Source of the DNA: Virgibacillus sp. NKC19-16 | Lineage (GTDB): Bacteria > Bacillota > Bacilli > Bacillales > Amphibacillaceae | Direction: 5' to 3' | DNA length: 64,000 nucleotides | Assembly (NCBI RefSeq): GCF_021560035.1 | Contig: NZ_CP074373.1 | Span: 1,732,001-1,796,000, forward strand | Shown: positions 47,835 through 57,722 of the stretch, one piece after another | Layout: every line of letters starts with the position of its first letter | How positions within the stretch are numbered: position 1 is the first letter of the stretch | Notes under the pieces: generated by a model | What the model was told of the DNA's origin: nothing | The model's input: only the letters and a program-made list of their open reading frames with translations | Databases searched by the model: none | Made by a program: the position numbers and the translations under genes

Positions 47835-47848
47835 AGAACATTTATTCG
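47835..47848 (+). promoter_or_regulatory. LexA (DinR)-like box before recA
   Basis: AGAACATTTATTCG matches the Bacillus SOS consensus CGAAC-N4-GTTCG at eight of ten defined positions. It lies seven bases upstream of the recA -35, a sensible place for SOS repression. Confidence 0.6.
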
Positions 47849-47855
47849 ATTTTTC

Positions 47856-47884
47856 TTGGCAAATCTTTAAAAACAATGTATGAT
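47856..47884 (+). promoter_or_regulatory. Sigma-A promoter for recA
   Basis: TTGGCA at 47856-47861 and TATGAT at 47879-47884 with a 17-base spacer. The start of RNA is predicted near 47891, about 24 bases before recA. Confidence 0.7.
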
Positions 47885-47914
47885 GTAAATAGATACTAAA
47901 AGGAGGCAAATACG

Positions 47915-48973
47915 TTGAGTGATAAAAAACAGGCATTAGATATGGCGCTAAAACAAATAGAAAAACAATTCGGCAAAGGTTCGATTATGAAACTTGGGGA
48001 GCAGGCTGCACAAAAAATAGCAACAATTCCAAGTGGATCACTAGCACTTGATGTAGCACTGGGAATAGGCGGATATCCCAGAGGTAGAGTAGTAGAAATA
48101 TACGGGCCTGAATCATCAGGTAAGACGACGGTAGCTTTACATGCCATTGCAGAAGCACAGCGAAAAGGTGGACAGGCAGCTTTTATTGATGCCGAACATG
48201 CGCTTGATCCGACATATGCAAGGGCACTTGGTGTAGATATCGAAGAATTGCTCCTGTCACAACCTGATACAGGCGAACAAGCACTGGAAATTGCTGAGGC
48301 ACTTGTACGAAGTGGTGCAGTTGATATTGTGGTTGTGGACTCTGTTGCGGCATTAGTTCCTAAAGCGGAAATTGAAGGGGACATGGGGGATGCGCATGTA
48401 GGCTTACAAGCACGTCTTATGTCCCAAGCGCTAAGGAAGCTTTCGGGGTCAATTAATAAATCCCATACGACAGCTGTGTTCATCAATCAAATTCGTGAAA
48501 AAGTAGGTGTCATGTTTGGGAATCCGGAGACAACGCCAGGTGGACGTGCACTTAAATTCTATGCTTCTGTTCGTTTGGAAGTTCGTCGTGCGGAAACATT
48601 AAAACAGGGCAACGAAATTATGGGAAATAGAGCTAGAATAAAAGTCGTTAAAAATAAAGTAGCACCACCATTCAAGCAAGCGGAAGTGGATATCATGTAT
48701 GGACAAGGAATTTCAAAAGAAGGTGAAATTCTTGATATCGGCTCAGATCTGGATATTGTCACAAAAAGCGGTGCATGGTATTCATATAATGGAGAAAGAC
48801 TCGGTCAAGGTCGAGAAAATTCTAAACAAGTTTTTAAAGACAATAAAGCTATGATGGAAGAGATCCATGAAGCAATCCGTAAGCACTATGATTTGGATGG
48901 TACAGCAGAAAAACAAGAAGAAAAACAAGAAGCAAATGAACAAGAAGAAGGACAAAAACGTATGGATATATAA
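47915..48973 (+). CDS. recA: Recombinase RecA
   Basis: This 352-residue RecA has Walker [10 protein letters not shown] at residues 64-72, [19 protein letters not shown], and the L2 loop [16 protein letters not shown] with [13 protein letters not shown]. It ends in a Glu/Gln-rich tail. It forms filaments on single-stranded DNA for recombination and SOS induction. TTG 47915 is the start, after AAAGGAGGCAAA. Length and motifs are standard. Confidence 0.98.
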   Translation: MSDKKQALDMALKQIEKQFGKGSIMKLGEQAAQKIATIPSGSLALDVALGIGGYPRGRVVEIYGPESSGKTTVALHAIAEAQRKGGQAAFIDAEHALDPTYARALGVDIEELLLSQPDTGEQALEIAEALVRSGAVDIVVVDSVAALVPKAEIEGDMGDAHVGLQARLMSQALRKLSGSINKSHTTAVFINQIREKVGVMFGNPETTPGGRALKFYASVRLEVRRAETLKQGNEIMGNRARIKVVKNKVAPPFKQAEVDIMYGQGISKEGEILDIGSDLDIVTKSGAWYSYNGERLGQGRENSKQVFKDNKAMMEEIHEAIRKHYDLDGTAEKQEEKQEANEQEEGQKRMDI

Positions 48974-48988
48974 TAGTTTCGAAGTGAT

Positions 48989-49032
48989 CAAAAAATCCTT
49001 TACTGGTATCCGGTATAGGATTTTTTGGTTTT
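48989..49032 (+). terminator. Terminator after recA
   Basis: AAAAAATCCT at 48990-48999 pairs with AGGATTTTTT at 49017-49026, with an inner ACTGGTATCCGGT stem, then more T. Confidence 0.85.
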
Positions 49033-49068
49033 TTAAATAACTCTTGTAAGATTACTTGTGACGTTTCC

Positions 49069-49097
49069 TTGACAATAGTCATATAGACAATTAAAAT
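49069..49097 (+). promoter_or_regulatory. Sigma-A promoter for rny
   Basis: TTGACA at 49069-49074 and TAAAAT at 49092-49097, spacer 17. The leader before rny would be about 110 bases. Confidence 0.6.
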
Positions 49098-49213
49098 TAA
49101 CATGTATAATTTTATAATTTCTATTATAAGATATATTATTATTTATGCATTGAACATGGTACATGCCGACAAATAATGAATTGTACAACTTTATAGCAAT
49201 AGGAGGTGAAATC

Positions 49214-50779
49214 ATGGAAAATCCCTTAATCATCTCCATTTTGCTTGCTCTAATCCTAATCGTCGGTATTGTTGTTGGTTATCTGATTCGTAAATCTATT
49301 GCAGAGGCTAAAATTTCCAGTGCGGAAAATTTAGCTAAACAAATAGTTGATGAGGCACATCGAAACGCAGATACCTCTAAAAAGGAGGCACTTCTTGAGG
49401 CGAAAGATGAAAATCATAAACTTCGCCAGCAGACAGAAGAAGAATTACGTGAAAGACGTTCAGAAGTACAAAAGCAAGAAAATCGTCTGATGCAAAAAGA
49501 AGAAAATCTGGACAGAAAAAGTGAAACACTGGACGAGCGTGAGCTCTTGTTAGAAAGAAAAGAACAGTCACTAACAGAAAAACAACAACAAATTGAAGAA
49601 ATGGAAAGCAAAGTGGAAGCTATGAAACAAGAGCAGCAAACTGAGCTTGAGCGCATTTCAGGATATACGACGGACCAAGCGAAACAAATTATTTTAGAGC
49701 GGATCGAAAAAGAAGTGACACATGAGTCAGCATTAATGGTAAAGGAAGCTGAAAACCGTGCAAAAGAAGATGCTGATAAAAAAGCAAAAGACATTCTTTC
49801 GCTAGCCTTACAACGTTGTGCTGCAGACCACGTCGCTGAAACAACAGTATCTGTAGTAAACCTTCCTAACGATGAGATGAAAGGACGTATCATCGGACGT
49901 GAAGGACGTAATATACGAACCCTGGAAACCTTAACTGGTATTGATTTAATTATTGATGATACACCGGAAGCGGTAATTTTATCCGGTTTTGATCCGATAC
50001 GACGGGAAACTGCTCGTATGGCATTAGAAAAACTGGTACAAGATGGCAGAATTCACCCAGCAAGAATTGAAGAAATGGTGGATAAAGCCAGACGTGAGGT
50101 TGATGAATATATACGGGAAACTGGAGAAGAAACAACATTCGAGGTTGGAATACATGGTCTGCATCCAGACTTAATTAAAATACTCGGTCGTCTAAAATAT
50201 CGTACAAGTTATGGCCAAAATGTCCTGAAGCACTCAACAGAGGTTGCCTACCTCTCTGGTTTACTGGCTGCTGAATTAGGTGAAGATGTAACGTTAGCAA
50301 GAAGAGCCGGCTTACTTCATGACATTGGAAAAGCAATAGATCATGAAGTTGAAGGTAGCCATGTTGAAATCGGTAAGGAACTTGGAATAAAGTACAAAGA
50401 GCATGAGGTAGTTATTAATTCTATCGCTTCTCATCACGGTGATGAAGAAGCAACTTCCGTCATTTCTGTATTGGTAGCTGCCGCAGACGCATTATCTGCT
50501 GCACGCCCTGGTGCAAGAAGTGAAACATTGGAAAATTATGTTAAACGTTTGGAAAAACTTGAAGAAATTTCGGAGTCCTTTGCAGGGGTAGAGAAATCCT
50601 TTGCAATCCAAGCCGGAAGAGAAATCCGGATCATGGTTAAACCTGATGAAATCGATGATATTGAATCTGTAAGTATCGCTCGAGATATTCGAAAGCGGAT
50701 TGAAGGAGAACTTGATTATCCAGGTCACATTAAAGTAACCGTTATTAGAGAAACACGATCAGTTGAATATGCGAAATAA
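49214..50779 (+). CDS. rny: Ribonuclease Y
   Basis: This 521-residue membrane-anchored endoribonuclease has one N-terminal membrane helix (residues 4-27), a long charged coiled coil (about 30-190) and a KH domain ([20 protein letters not shown]). An HD domain follows with the metal-binding [17 protein letters not shown] (His-Asp near residue 369) and ASHHGDE. It starts mRNA decay and is the main partner of the RicAFT complex. ATG 49214 follows AGGAGGTGAA; the frame upstream lacks a ribosome binding site. In B. subtilis pbpX lies between recA and rny; it is absent here, as in many relatives. Confidence 0.97.
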   Translation: MENPLIISILLALILIVGIVVGYLIRKSIAEAKISSAENLAKQIVDEAHRNADTSKKEALLEAKDENHKLRQQTEEELRERRSEVQKQENRLMQKEENLDRKSETLDERELLLERKEQSLTEKQQQIEEMESKVEAMKQEQQTELERISGYTTDQAKQIILERIEKEVTHESALMVKEAENRAKEDADKKAKDILSLALQRCAADHVAETTVSVVNLPNDEMKGRIIGREGRNIRTLETLTGIDLIIDDTPEAVILSGFDPIRRETARMALEKLVQDGRIHPARIEEMVDKARREVDEYIRETGEETTFEVGIHGLHPDLIKILGRLKYRTSYGQNVLKHSTEVAYLSGLLAAELGEDVTLARRAGLLHDIGKAIDHEVEGSHVEIGKELGIKYKEHEVVINSIASHHGDEEATSVISVLVAAADALSAARPGARSETLENYVKRLEKLEEISESFAGVEKSFAIQAGREIRIMVKPDEIDDIESVSIARDIRKRIEGELDYPGHIKVTVIRETRSVEYAK

Positions 50780-50809
50780 AAGCGATCATTTTTGATCGCT
50801 TTTATTTTT
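50775..50809 (+). terminator. Terminator after rny
   Basis: AAAAGCGATCA at 50778-50788 pairs with TGATCGCTTTT at 50793-50803, extended by AAT/ATT, then T residues. Confidence 0.88.
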
Positions 50810-50926
50810 ATCAATTCACCTTATGGTTGCTGAATGGCCAAGTTTTCTAATCAATTAATTTTTTGACAATACATAAGCGTTATGAAAAACTAATAGTATT
50901 ATAAAAAGATAAGGATGATCTAACCA

Positions 50927-51724
50927 ATGAAAATTTTATTTATTGGAGACGTTGTGGGTTCCCCGGGACGAGATATGGTACGGGACTATTTACCAAAATT
51001 AAAAGAGAAGTACCGCCCACACATGACAATTATTAACGGAGAAAATGCAGCTTCGGGAAAAGGAATTACAGAAAAAATCTATAAGCAATTTTTGGAGTCA
51101 GGTGCTCAAGTGATTACGATGGGAAATCACACATGGGATAAGAAGGAAATCTTCGAGTTTATTGAGAATGCACCATATATGATTAGGCCAGCAAATTTCC
51201 CTAAGGGCACCCCTGGAAAAGGGTTGGTATTTGTAAACATTAATGGGATAGAAATAGCCGTTATTAATTTACAGGGACGCACATTTCTTCCAGCTATCGA
51301 TGATCCATTTCGCAAAGTGGATGAACTGATCGATGAAGCAAAAAAACGTACAAATATTATTTTTGTTGATTTTCATGGAGAGGCAACAAGTGAAAAACAG
51401 GCGATGGGCTGGTATACAAATGGAAGAGTGAGTGCAGTTGTCGGTACACATACACACACTCAAACAGCGGATGAACGCATTTTACCGGAAGGAACTGCAT
51501 ATATTTCAGATGTGGGGATGACGGGCTCCTATGACGGCATATTGGGTATGGAGAGAGAGGCAGTGTTGAAAGGCTTCTTAACGTCTTTACCTGTACGTTT
51601 TGAAATTAATAAAAAGGGTAGAACACAATTAAATGGCTTTATCGTTTCCATTGATAAAAACAGCGGAAAGGCAACGAAAGTAGAACGAATTTTAATTAAT
51701 GAGGATCACCCATTCTTTGGTTGA
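50927..51724 (+). CDS. ymdB: YmdB metallophosphoesterase
   Basis: This 265-residue calcineurin-like phosphoesterase has the metal-binding FIGDVVGSPGRDMV, NGENAASGKG, MGNHTWDKKEI and VVGTHTHTQTADE. The B. subtilis enzyme hydrolyses 2',3'-cyclic nucleotides and affects biofilm versus motility decisions and RNase Y-dependent decay. It follows rny, as expected. The start ATG 50927 has a weak ribosome binding site (AAGGATG). Confidence 0.95.
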   Translation: MKILFIGDVVGSPGRDMVRDYLPKLKEKYRPHMTIINGENAASGKGITEKIYKQFLESGAQVITMGNHTWDKKEIFEFIENAPYMIRPANFPKGTPGKGLVFVNINGIEIAVINLQGRTFLPAIDDPFRKVDELIDEAKKRTNIIFVDFHGEATSEKQAMGWYTNGRVSAVVGTHTHTQTADERILPEGTAYISDVGMTGSYDGILGMEREAVLKGFLTSLPVRFEINKKGRTQLNGFIVSIDKNSGKATKVERILINEDHPFFG

Positions 51725-51829
51725 TTAATTGAATCTTTCGAATTATTGAGGCGTAATAGGGAATAAGCTAACATCTCCAGGAATATAGTAGCAATAGAAC
51801 TACATTAGTAAATGAAGGAGGTACTAGTA

Positions 51830-52090
51830 ATGGACGTATTAAAGGTTTCAGCTAAATCAAATCCAAATTCAGTAGCAGGCGCACTTGCAAATGTATTACG
51901 TGAAAATGGTTCAGCGGAGATGCAGGCGATTGGTGCTGGTGCATTAAACCAGTCCGTTAAGGCGGTAGCTATAGCGAGAGGGTTTGTAGCACCAAGTGGA
52001 GTCGATTTAATTTGTATACCGGCATTTACCGATATTATGATCGATAATGAAGAAAGAACAGCGATTAAGTTAATTGTAGAACCTAGATAA
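51830..52090 (+). CDS. spoVS: Stage V sporulation protein S
   Basis: This 86-residue AlbA-superfamily protein has MDVLKVSAKSNPNSVAGALA, GAGALNQSVKAVAIARGFVA and the C-terminus KLIVEPR. It is one of the most conserved small sporulation proteins, affecting septation and coat assembly. ATG 51830 follows AAGGAGGTA. I could not find a convincing sigma-H promoter upstream. A strong terminator follows. Confidence 0.97.
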   Translation: MDVLKVSAKSNPNSVAGALANVLRENGSAEMQAIGAGALNQSVKAVAIARGFVAPSGVDLICIPAFTDIMIDNEERTAIKLIVEPR

Positions 52091-52106
52091 ATGTAAATGG
52101 AATAAC

Positions 52107-52140
52107 TAGTGTTACGCTTAGCGCGTAGCACTATTTTTTA
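52107..52140 (+). terminator. Terminator after spoVS
   Basis: TAGTGTTACGC at 52107-52117 pairs with GCGTAGCACTA at 52123-52133 (one mismatch), then six T. Confidence 0.85.
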
Positions 52141-52192
52141 ATCTTCCTGTTTATATGTGGGAGATTTTTTATTTGCGCTTACTTAGGATGTA

Positions 52193-52221
52193 TTGTTTAA
52201 TTTATATATAGCCTTTATACT
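52193..52221 (+). promoter_or_regulatory. Sigma-A promoter for miaB-ricA
   Basis: TTGTTT at 52193-52198 and TATACT at 52216-52221, spacer 17, about 50 bases before miaB. Confidence 0.55.
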
Positions 52222-52270
52222 GAATGAGTCGGGTATATGTTAATTTCTATAAAAAGAAAGGAAATTCGTT

Positions 52271-53839
52271 ATGAATGAACAACAGCGAAAAGAACAGTCG
52301 CAAATAAAGCAGGTAAATTCCGCGGACATAAAATCCGGCCAGGATAAGCCACTAAATGAGAAAACAAGCGCGGATTTTGCGAAGTATTTCGAGACAACCT
52401 ATGAACCACCGAATTTAAATAAAGCACGTAAACGCGGTCGGGATAAGGTAAATGTTCACTACGACTTTGGGATTCCTGAAGATATGGAAAACATAGGTAA
52501 AGGGAAAAAGTTCTTAATACGTACATATGGCTGTCAAATGAATGAACATGATACAGAAGTGATGGCTGGTATTCTAACGGAAATGGGTTATGAGGCAACT
52601 TTCGATACCAATGAAGCGGACATTATTTTATTAAACACATGTGCGATCAGAGAAAATGCGGAAAATAAAGTGTTCGGCGAAATCGGCCACTTAAAACCGC
52701 TAAAGCTAGAAAACCCGGATTTAATTTTAGGTGTTTGCGGCTGTATGTCACAAGAAGAATCTGTCGTAAATAAAATTTTGGAGAAGCACCAGCATGTTGA
52801 TCTTATTTTTGGAACGCATAATATTCACCGTCTGCCGCATTTAGTAAAGGAAGCTATGTTTGGCAAAGAGAAGATTGTTGAGGTGTGGTCCAAAGAGGGA
52901 GATATTATTGAAAACCTTCCAAAAGCCCGCAAAGGCAAAATTAAGGCATGGGTTAATATTATGTATGGCTGTGACAAATTCTGTACCTACTGTATCGTGC
53001 CAATGACACGAGGGAAAGAGCGTAGCCGCAAACCGGAGGATATTATCCAGGAGATCCGCCATTTGGCTGCACAAGGCTATCAAGAGGTTACATTACTTGG
53101 ACAGAATGTGAATGCATATGGAAAAGACTTTGAAGAGATGACTTATGGTCTGGGTGATTTAATGGATGATATTCACAAAATCGATATACCAAGAGTTCGT
53201 TTTACAACATCACATCCAAGGGACTTTGATGATCGTTTAATTGAAGTATTAGCTCAAGGCGGCAATCTCCTTGACCATATCCACTTGCCGGTACAGTCAG
53301 GAAGTAGTGAAGTGCTTAAACGTATGAATCGTAAATATACACGGGAAGACTATTTAGAATTAGTCCGCAAAATTCGTAAAGCCATTCCAAATGCAACGCT
53401 CACAACAGACATCATCGTTGGGTTCCCAAACGAAACAGAAGAACAATTTGAGGAGACGATGACATTGGTGGAGGAAGTTGGCTTTGAGGCAGCCTTTACA
53501 TTCATTTATTCACCGCGTGATGGTACACCGGCTGCACGAAAAAAAGATGATGTGCCTGAAGATGTGAAGAAACAGCGTCTGTACCGTTTGAATGAACTTG
53601 TGAACAAACAATCTGCGACGTCCATGAAAACGTATAATGAAGCGGTCGTTCAAGTGCTTGTCGAAGGAGAAAGTAAAAAGAATCCTGATGTTCTTGCAGG
53701 ATATACGTCAAAGAATAAACTTGTAAACTTCAAAGGACCTAAATCATCGATTGGAAAAATTGTTGATGTTAAAATTACAGAGTCCAAAACATGGTCATTA
53801 AATGGTATAATGGTAGAAACTACAGCAGAGGTGAACTAA
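52271..53839 (+). CDS. miaB: MiaB, tRNA-2-methylthio-N6-dimethylallyladenosine synthase
   Basis: This 522-residue radical SAM methylthiotransferase has the N-terminal cluster cysteines in [10 protein letters not shown] (about 88), NTCAIREN (about 123) and [10 protein letters not shown] (about 158). The radical SAM triad is in GCDKFCTYC (about 233-241), and a C-terminal TRAM domain follows. It adds a methylthio group at A37 after MiaA action; miaA is also in this window. It has a 70-residue charged N-terminal extension typical of Bacillus. ricA follows one base later. Confidence 0.97.
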   Translation: MNEQQRKEQSQIKQVNSADIKSGQDKPLNEKTSADFAKYFETTYEPPNLNKARKRGRDKVNVHYDFGIPEDMENIGKGKKFLIRTYGCQMNEHDTEVMAGILTEMGYEATFDTNEADIILLNTCAIRENAENKVFGEIGHLKPLKLENPDLILGVCGCMSQEESVVNKILEKHQHVDLIFGTHNIHRLPHLVKEAMFGKEKIVEVWSKEGDIIENLPKARKGKIKAWVNIMYGCDKFCTYCIVPMTRGKERSRKPEDIIQEIRHLAAQGYQEVTLLGQNVNAYGKDFEEMTYGLGDLMDDIHKIDIPRVRFTTSHPRDFDDRLIEVLAQGGNLLDHIHLPVQSGSSEVLKRMNRKYTREDYLELVRKIRKAIPNATLTTDIIVGFPNETEEQFEETMTLVEEVGFEAAFTFIYSPRDGTPAARKKDDVPEDVKKQRLYRLNELVNKQSATSMKTYNEAVVQVLVEGESKKNPDVLAGYTSKNKLVNFKGPKSSIGKIVDVKITESKTWSLNGIMVETTAEVN

Positions 53840-53840
53840 T

Positions 53841-54269
53841 ATGGCCGAATATACAAGAGCCCAAGTACTGGAAGAGGCTAAAAAATTAGCAGATATGCTT
53901 GCAAGTACAGAAGAAATCGATCGCTTTAAACAAGTGGAAGCTAAGATAAATGATAATAAAAAAGTGCAGCAATTAATTAAAAAAATAAAGACACTGCAAA
54001 AACAAGCGGTAAACTTTCAAGCATATGAAAAAAAAGAAGCATTGAAAAAAGTAGAGGCTGAAATTGATCGGCTTCAAGAAGAAATTGATGGTATTCCAGT
54101 GGTACAGGAATTTAAGGAAACACAGGTTGTCGTAAATGATGTATTACAATTAGTATCCGGCACGATCGCCAGAGAAGTTACCAATAATGTAATTGAGTCA
54201 ACTGGCGGCGATATTCTTGCAGGTGAAACAGGTTCCAAAGCAAAAAACAGCACACCAAGCGCCCATTAG
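53841..54269 (+). CDS. ricA: RicA (YmcA), YlbF/YmcA family RNase Y regulator
   Basis: This 142-residue mostly helical protein has RFKQVEAKINDNKKVQQLIK, LQKQAVNFQAYEKKEALKKV and VTNNVIESTGGDILAGETGS. In B. subtilis RicA, RicF and RicT form a complex that tunes RNase Y, sporulation and biofilm entry and carries iron-sulfur clusters. This protein has no cysteine at all; its end (NSTPSAH) lies where I recall a cysteine in B. subtilis. It is coupled to miaB and ends at a strong terminator. Confidence 0.93.
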   Translation: MAEYTRAQVLEEAKKLADMLASTEEIDRFKQVEAKINDNKKVQQLIKKIKTLQKQAVNFQAYEKKEALKKVEAEIDRLQEEIDGIPVVQEFKETQVVVNDVLQLVSGTIAREVTNNVIESTGGDILAGETGSKAKNSTPSAH

Positions 54270-54277
54270 AATAGTAT

Positions 54278-54318
54278 AACCAGGTAGGAAGATATATCTT
54301 TTCTTACCTGGTTTTTTT
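54278..54318 (+). terminator. Terminator after ricA
   Basis: AACCAGGTA at 54278-54286 pairs with TACCTGGTT at 54305-54313, with further pairing (GAAGATA/TCTTTTC) inside, then T residues. Confidence 0.88.
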
Positions 54319-54373
54319 ACGTAACCTAAGCTCTAAAATTTTACCTTTCCATGCTTTTAAAAATTAGCTATGC

Positions 54374-54401
54374 ACTTTAGGTATTTGTCTTGCATAAAAT
54401 G
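54374..54401 (+). promoter_or_regulatory. Candidate mother-cell (sigma-K or sigma-E) promoter for cotE
   Basis: AC at 54374-54375, 17 bases, then CATAAAATG from 54393 resembles AC-N16/17-CATAnnnTA with one mismatch. CATAAAAT also resembles the sigma-E -10. In B. subtilis cotE has both kinds of promoter. Confidence 0.4.
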
Positions 54402-54431
54402 ACAATGAAAAAAGAGGAGGTAAAAGTAGTT

Positions 54432-54995
54432 ATGACTTTTCTTGAAAAAGACTATAGAGAAATCATTACAAAAGCTGTTTGTGGCAAGGGACGGAAGTTT
54501 ACGCAAGCCAGCCATTCCATCGCACCATCACATCGGCCATCAAGTATTTTGGGGTGCTGGGTGATCAATCATTTATATAATGCCAAGAAAAAATCAGAAG
54601 ATAAAGTGGAAATCAATGGCAGCTATGACATAAATATTTGGTATTCGTATAATGACAATACGAAAACAGAGGTAGTTACAGAAAGAGTGACCTATAGTGA
54701 TATTATTCCACTTTCTGTCATGGATGATAACTGCATCAATGATGAATATGATGTTATCGCCAAAGTAATTCAACAACCAAATTGCCTGGAGTGCAAAATT
54801 GCCAATAAAGGACAGAAAATTTCCGTTGAAATTGAAAGGGAATTTGTCGTGCAAGTCCTCGGCGAAACGAAGATAAGTGTTAAGGTTAATCCAAAGTGGG
54901 ATAAAGACGGTGAAGATGATGACGGTTGGGATTTCGAATTAACCGATGATGAATTAAGTGATGTGGAACCTGATTTTCTAAATAAAAAAGATTAA
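54432..54995 (+). CDS. cotE: CotE, outer spore coat morphogenetic protein
   Basis: This 187-residue protein has [54 protein letters not shown] and [13 protein letters not shown], and a very acidic C-terminal tail ([18 protein letters not shown]). CotE directs assembly of the outer coat around the forespore. ATG 54432 lies about 12 bases after GAGGAGG; the distance is long, but this start matches the family N-terminus. It lies between ricA and mutS as in B. subtilis. Confidence 0.95.
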   Translation: MTFLEKDYREIITKAVCGKGRKFTQASHSIAPSHRPSSILGCWVINHLYNAKKKSEDKVEINGSYDINIWYSYNDNTKTEVVTERVTYSDIIPLSVMDDNCINDEYDVIAKVIQQPNCLECKIANKGQKISVEIEREFVVQVLGETKISVKVNPKWDKDGEDDDGWDFELTDDELSDVEPDFLNKKD

Positions 54996-54999
54996 CTAG

Positions 55000-55034
55000 A
55001 TTACGAGGGAGAAACTTCCTCGTAATTTTTCTTT
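55000..55034 (+). terminator. Terminator after cotE
   Basis: TTACGAGG at 55001-55008 pairs with CCTCGTAA at 55018-55025, then a T-rich run. Confidence 0.88.
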
Positions 55035-55056
55035 CTCGATTATCCTGTTTGGTGTA

Positions 55057-55065
55057 TGGTATAAT
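55057..55065 (+). promoter_or_regulatory. Extended -10 promoter for mutSL
   Basis: TGGTATAAT at 55057-55065 fits TGnTATAAT, about 37 bases before mutS; no clear -35 is seen. The same nonamer precedes the GntR relic at 35011. Confidence 0.5.
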
Positions 55066-55101
55066 TATATGAGTATATATTGGCTTTATGGAGGGTTAAT
55101 T

Positions 55102-57678
55102 ATGGCAAAACATACACCAATGATGGAGCAATATTTGAAAATTAAAGCAGAACATAAGGATACCTTCCTGTTTTTTCGCTTAGGTGATTTTTATGAAATG
55201 TTCTTTGATGATGCAATAATAGCTGCAAGGGAACTGGAAATCACACTTACACAACGGGATCCCGGACAAAAGGAGCCGATTCCAATGTGTGGGGTGCCTT
55301 ATCATTCAGCAAAAAATTACATAAAAATTTTAATAGAAAAAGGCTATAAAGTAGCTATATGTGAACAGGTAGAAGATCCAAAGGAAGTAAAAGGTGTCGT
55401 GAAAAGAGAAGTCGTGCAGCTGATTACGCCCGGAACGGTTATGGAAAGTAATATGCTAAGTGATGGTGAAAATAATTACATCGCTAGTCTTTCTCATTTT
55501 AACGATGGCTCCTACGTCATTGTCTACAATGATTTATCTACAGGGGAGAATCGCATTGCCCTTATTACAAATGGCTGGGACGGGGTTATACATGAATTAT
55601 ACAATCAACCGATCAGAGAAATAGTTATTTCTTCCAACTTACCTCAAAATTTACAGGAGCAATTACGTGATCGAATACAAGTAACGTTATCCTATCAGGA
55701 TGAGGTTACATTCAGTGCGGAGTTTCGCACTATAAGTGAAAATTTAAATGATGAACGCTTAATGCAAGCATTTAGCCGCTTGTTGAACTATATACAACAC
55801 ACTCAAAAAAGGTCGCTTGATCACCTGCAGCAAGCAGAAGTAATTGAATTAAACGATTACTTGTCGCTTGATATGTATTCCAAGCGCAATCTTGAATTAA
55901 CAGAAACGATACGTAAGAAGGGTAAGCATGGCAGTTTATTATGGGTGCTTGATAAAACAGTTACAGCTATGGGGGCTCGAATGCTTAAAAAGTGGCTGGA
56001 ACGCCCTTTATTGAACCAAGATCAGATCGAACAACGACTTGAAATTGTGGAAGGATTTTATCAAGGTTTCATGGAGCGGGATGAGTTACGGGAAACATTA
56101 AAATCAGTCTATGATCTGGAGCGTCTTGCAGGTCGAATTGCTTTTGGGAATGTGAATGCACGTGATCTTATCCAATTAAAACAATCGCTTCAACGAATTC
56201 CTGAATTAAAATCAATATTGACACAATTTGGCAATGATGAAATCAATCTTCTAGCTGAAGATCTCCATGTTCCCGAACATATAGTAGATCTATTGCATGA
56301 AAGCTTAGTAGATGAACCTCCCGCATCCATTAAAGAAGGTTCGCTTATGAAGGATGGCTATAACGAGAAGCTCGATACGTATCGAGATGCTTCGAGAAAT
56401 GGAAAACAATGGATTGCTCAGCTGGAACAAAAGGAGAAGCAGGAAACAGGTATTAAGTCACTTAAAATAGGTTATAATCGTGTGTTTGGTTACTATATTG
56501 AAGTAACAAAGGCAAATTTGCATCTTTTGCCTGAAGGAAGATATGATCGAAAACAGACATTAACAAATGCGGAACGTTATATTACCTCCGAGTTAAAGGA
56601 AAAAGAACAGCTTATATTAGAAGCGGAGGAAAAGAGTGTAGACCTGGAATACAACCTATTTATCGAAATCCGTGAACAAATGAAGGAACATATTCCCAGC
56701 CTCCAACATCTGGCGGATGCAGTCAGTGCAATCGACGTATTACAGGCATTTGCAACCGTAAGTGAGGCGAATAATTATAAGCGCCCTACATTTGTAAATA
56801 ATGAATTATCCATTAAGAATGGCCGTCATCCAGTGATTGAACAGGTTATGAAAGAAGAGTCATTTGTTCCAAACGATATTTCCTTGAATAACGACAAAAA
56901 TATATTGTTAATAACCGGCCCGAATATGTCAGGAAAAAGCACATACATGCGTCAGCTAGCATTAACAGTGATTATGGGACAAGTCGGCTGCTTTGTACCA
57001 AGCGACGAGGCAGAACTCATTATATTTGATCAAATTTTTACAAGAATTGGGGCTGCGGATGACCTGGTTTCAGGGCAAAGCACATTTATGGTAGAAATGC
57101 TTGAGGCAAATCATGCGATTGCTAATGCGACAGACAGGAGCTTAATTTTACTTGATGAAATCGGACGTGGGACAAGCACGTATGATGGGATGGCGCTGGC
57201 TCAAGCAATTGTAGAATATATTCACAATAACATCCATGCCAAAACGCTTTTTTCTACGCATTATCATGAGTTAACGGCACTGGAAGAAACCTTATCGAAT
57301 TTGAAGAATATTCATGTCCGTGCAGAGGAACATGAAGGGAATGTGGTGTTCTTACATCAAATTAAAGAAGGTGCTGCAGATGAAAGTTATGGTATTCATG
57401 TAGCGAAACTGGCAGATCTACCGCAAGTGTTAATTGAGAGAGCTAGTTCCATTTTGCAGCAATTCGAAAGCAATGATAAGCCTAAACCTGAGACTGAAAA
57501 AATAGAGTCTGGTCAACTTTCCTTTTTTGTTGAGGAAAAGAAGCCTACTAAGAAGGAAAAACTATCTTCTCCCAATGAAAAAGTCATAAATAATTTAAAC
57601 CAGTTGAATTTATTTGAAATGACACCATTAGAAGCAATGAATACATTGTATAAGCTACAAAAAGAGGTTAAAAAGTAG
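55102..57678 (+). CDS. mutS: DNA mismatch repair protein MutS
   Basis: This 858-residue MutS has the mismatch-reading FFRLGDFYEMFFDDA (Phe-x-Glu), the ATPase Walker A GPNMSGKSTYMRQ (about 605), LDEIGRGTSTYDGMALAQA and TLFSTHYHELT. The C-terminal region has two candidate beta-clamp motifs, QLSFF and QLNLF. It recognises mispairs and recruits MutL. ATG 55102 follows ATGGAGGGTT; an upstream in-frame ATG at 55069 is not needed. Confidence 0.98.
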   Translation: MAKHTPMMEQYLKIKAEHKDTFLFFRLGDFYEMFFDDAIIAARELEITLTQRDPGQKEPIPMCGVPYHSAKNYIKILIEKGYKVAICEQVEDPKEVKGVVKREVVQLITPGTVMESNMLSDGENNYIASLSHFNDGSYVIVYNDLSTGENRIALITNGWDGVIHELYNQPIREIVISSNLPQNLQEQLRDRIQVTLSYQDEVTFSAEFRTISENLNDERLMQAFSRLLNYIQHTQKRSLDHLQQAEVIELNDYLSLDMYSKRNLELTETIRKKGKHGSLLWVLDKTVTAMGARMLKKWLERPLLNQDQIEQRLEIVEGFYQGFMERDELRETLKSVYDLERLAGRIAFGNVNARDLIQLKQSLQRIPELKSILTQFGNDEINLLAEDLHVPEHIVDLLHESLVDEPPASIKEGSLMKDGYNEKLDTYRDASRNGKQWIAQLEQKEKQETGIKSLKIGYNRVFGYYIEVTKANLHLLPEGRYDRKQTLTNAERYITSELKEKEQLILEAEEKSVDLEYNLFIEIREQMKEHIPSLQHLADAVSAIDVLQAFATVSEANNYKRPTFVNNELSIKNGRHPVIEQVMKEESFVPNDISLNNDKNILLITGPNMSGKSTYMRQLALTVIMGQVGCFVPSDEAELIIFDQIFTRIGAADDLVSGQSTFMVEMLEANHAIANATDRSLILLDEIGRGTSTYDGMALAQAIVEYIHNNIHAKTLFSTHYHELTALEETLSNLKNIHVRAEEHEGNVVFLHQIKEGAADESYGIHVAKLADLPQVLIERASSILQQFESNDKPKPETEKIESGQLSFFVEEKKPTKKEKLSSPNEKVINNLNQLNLFEMTPLEAMNTLYKLQKEVKK

Positions 57679-57722
57679 TTTTAGTGGAAGTTCAAAAAGT
57701 CTTATAAGAAAGGATTGTTTGC

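Noticed and set aside
47896-48486. 196-codon minus-strand open frame over recA
   Set aside because: It lies wholly antisense to recA, is Ser/Ala/Cys-rich as expected from a complement of a coding frame, and has no family motif.
51725-51829. Sigma-H promoter before spoVS
   Set aside because: AGG and GAAT elements are present but the spacing does not fit the consensus.
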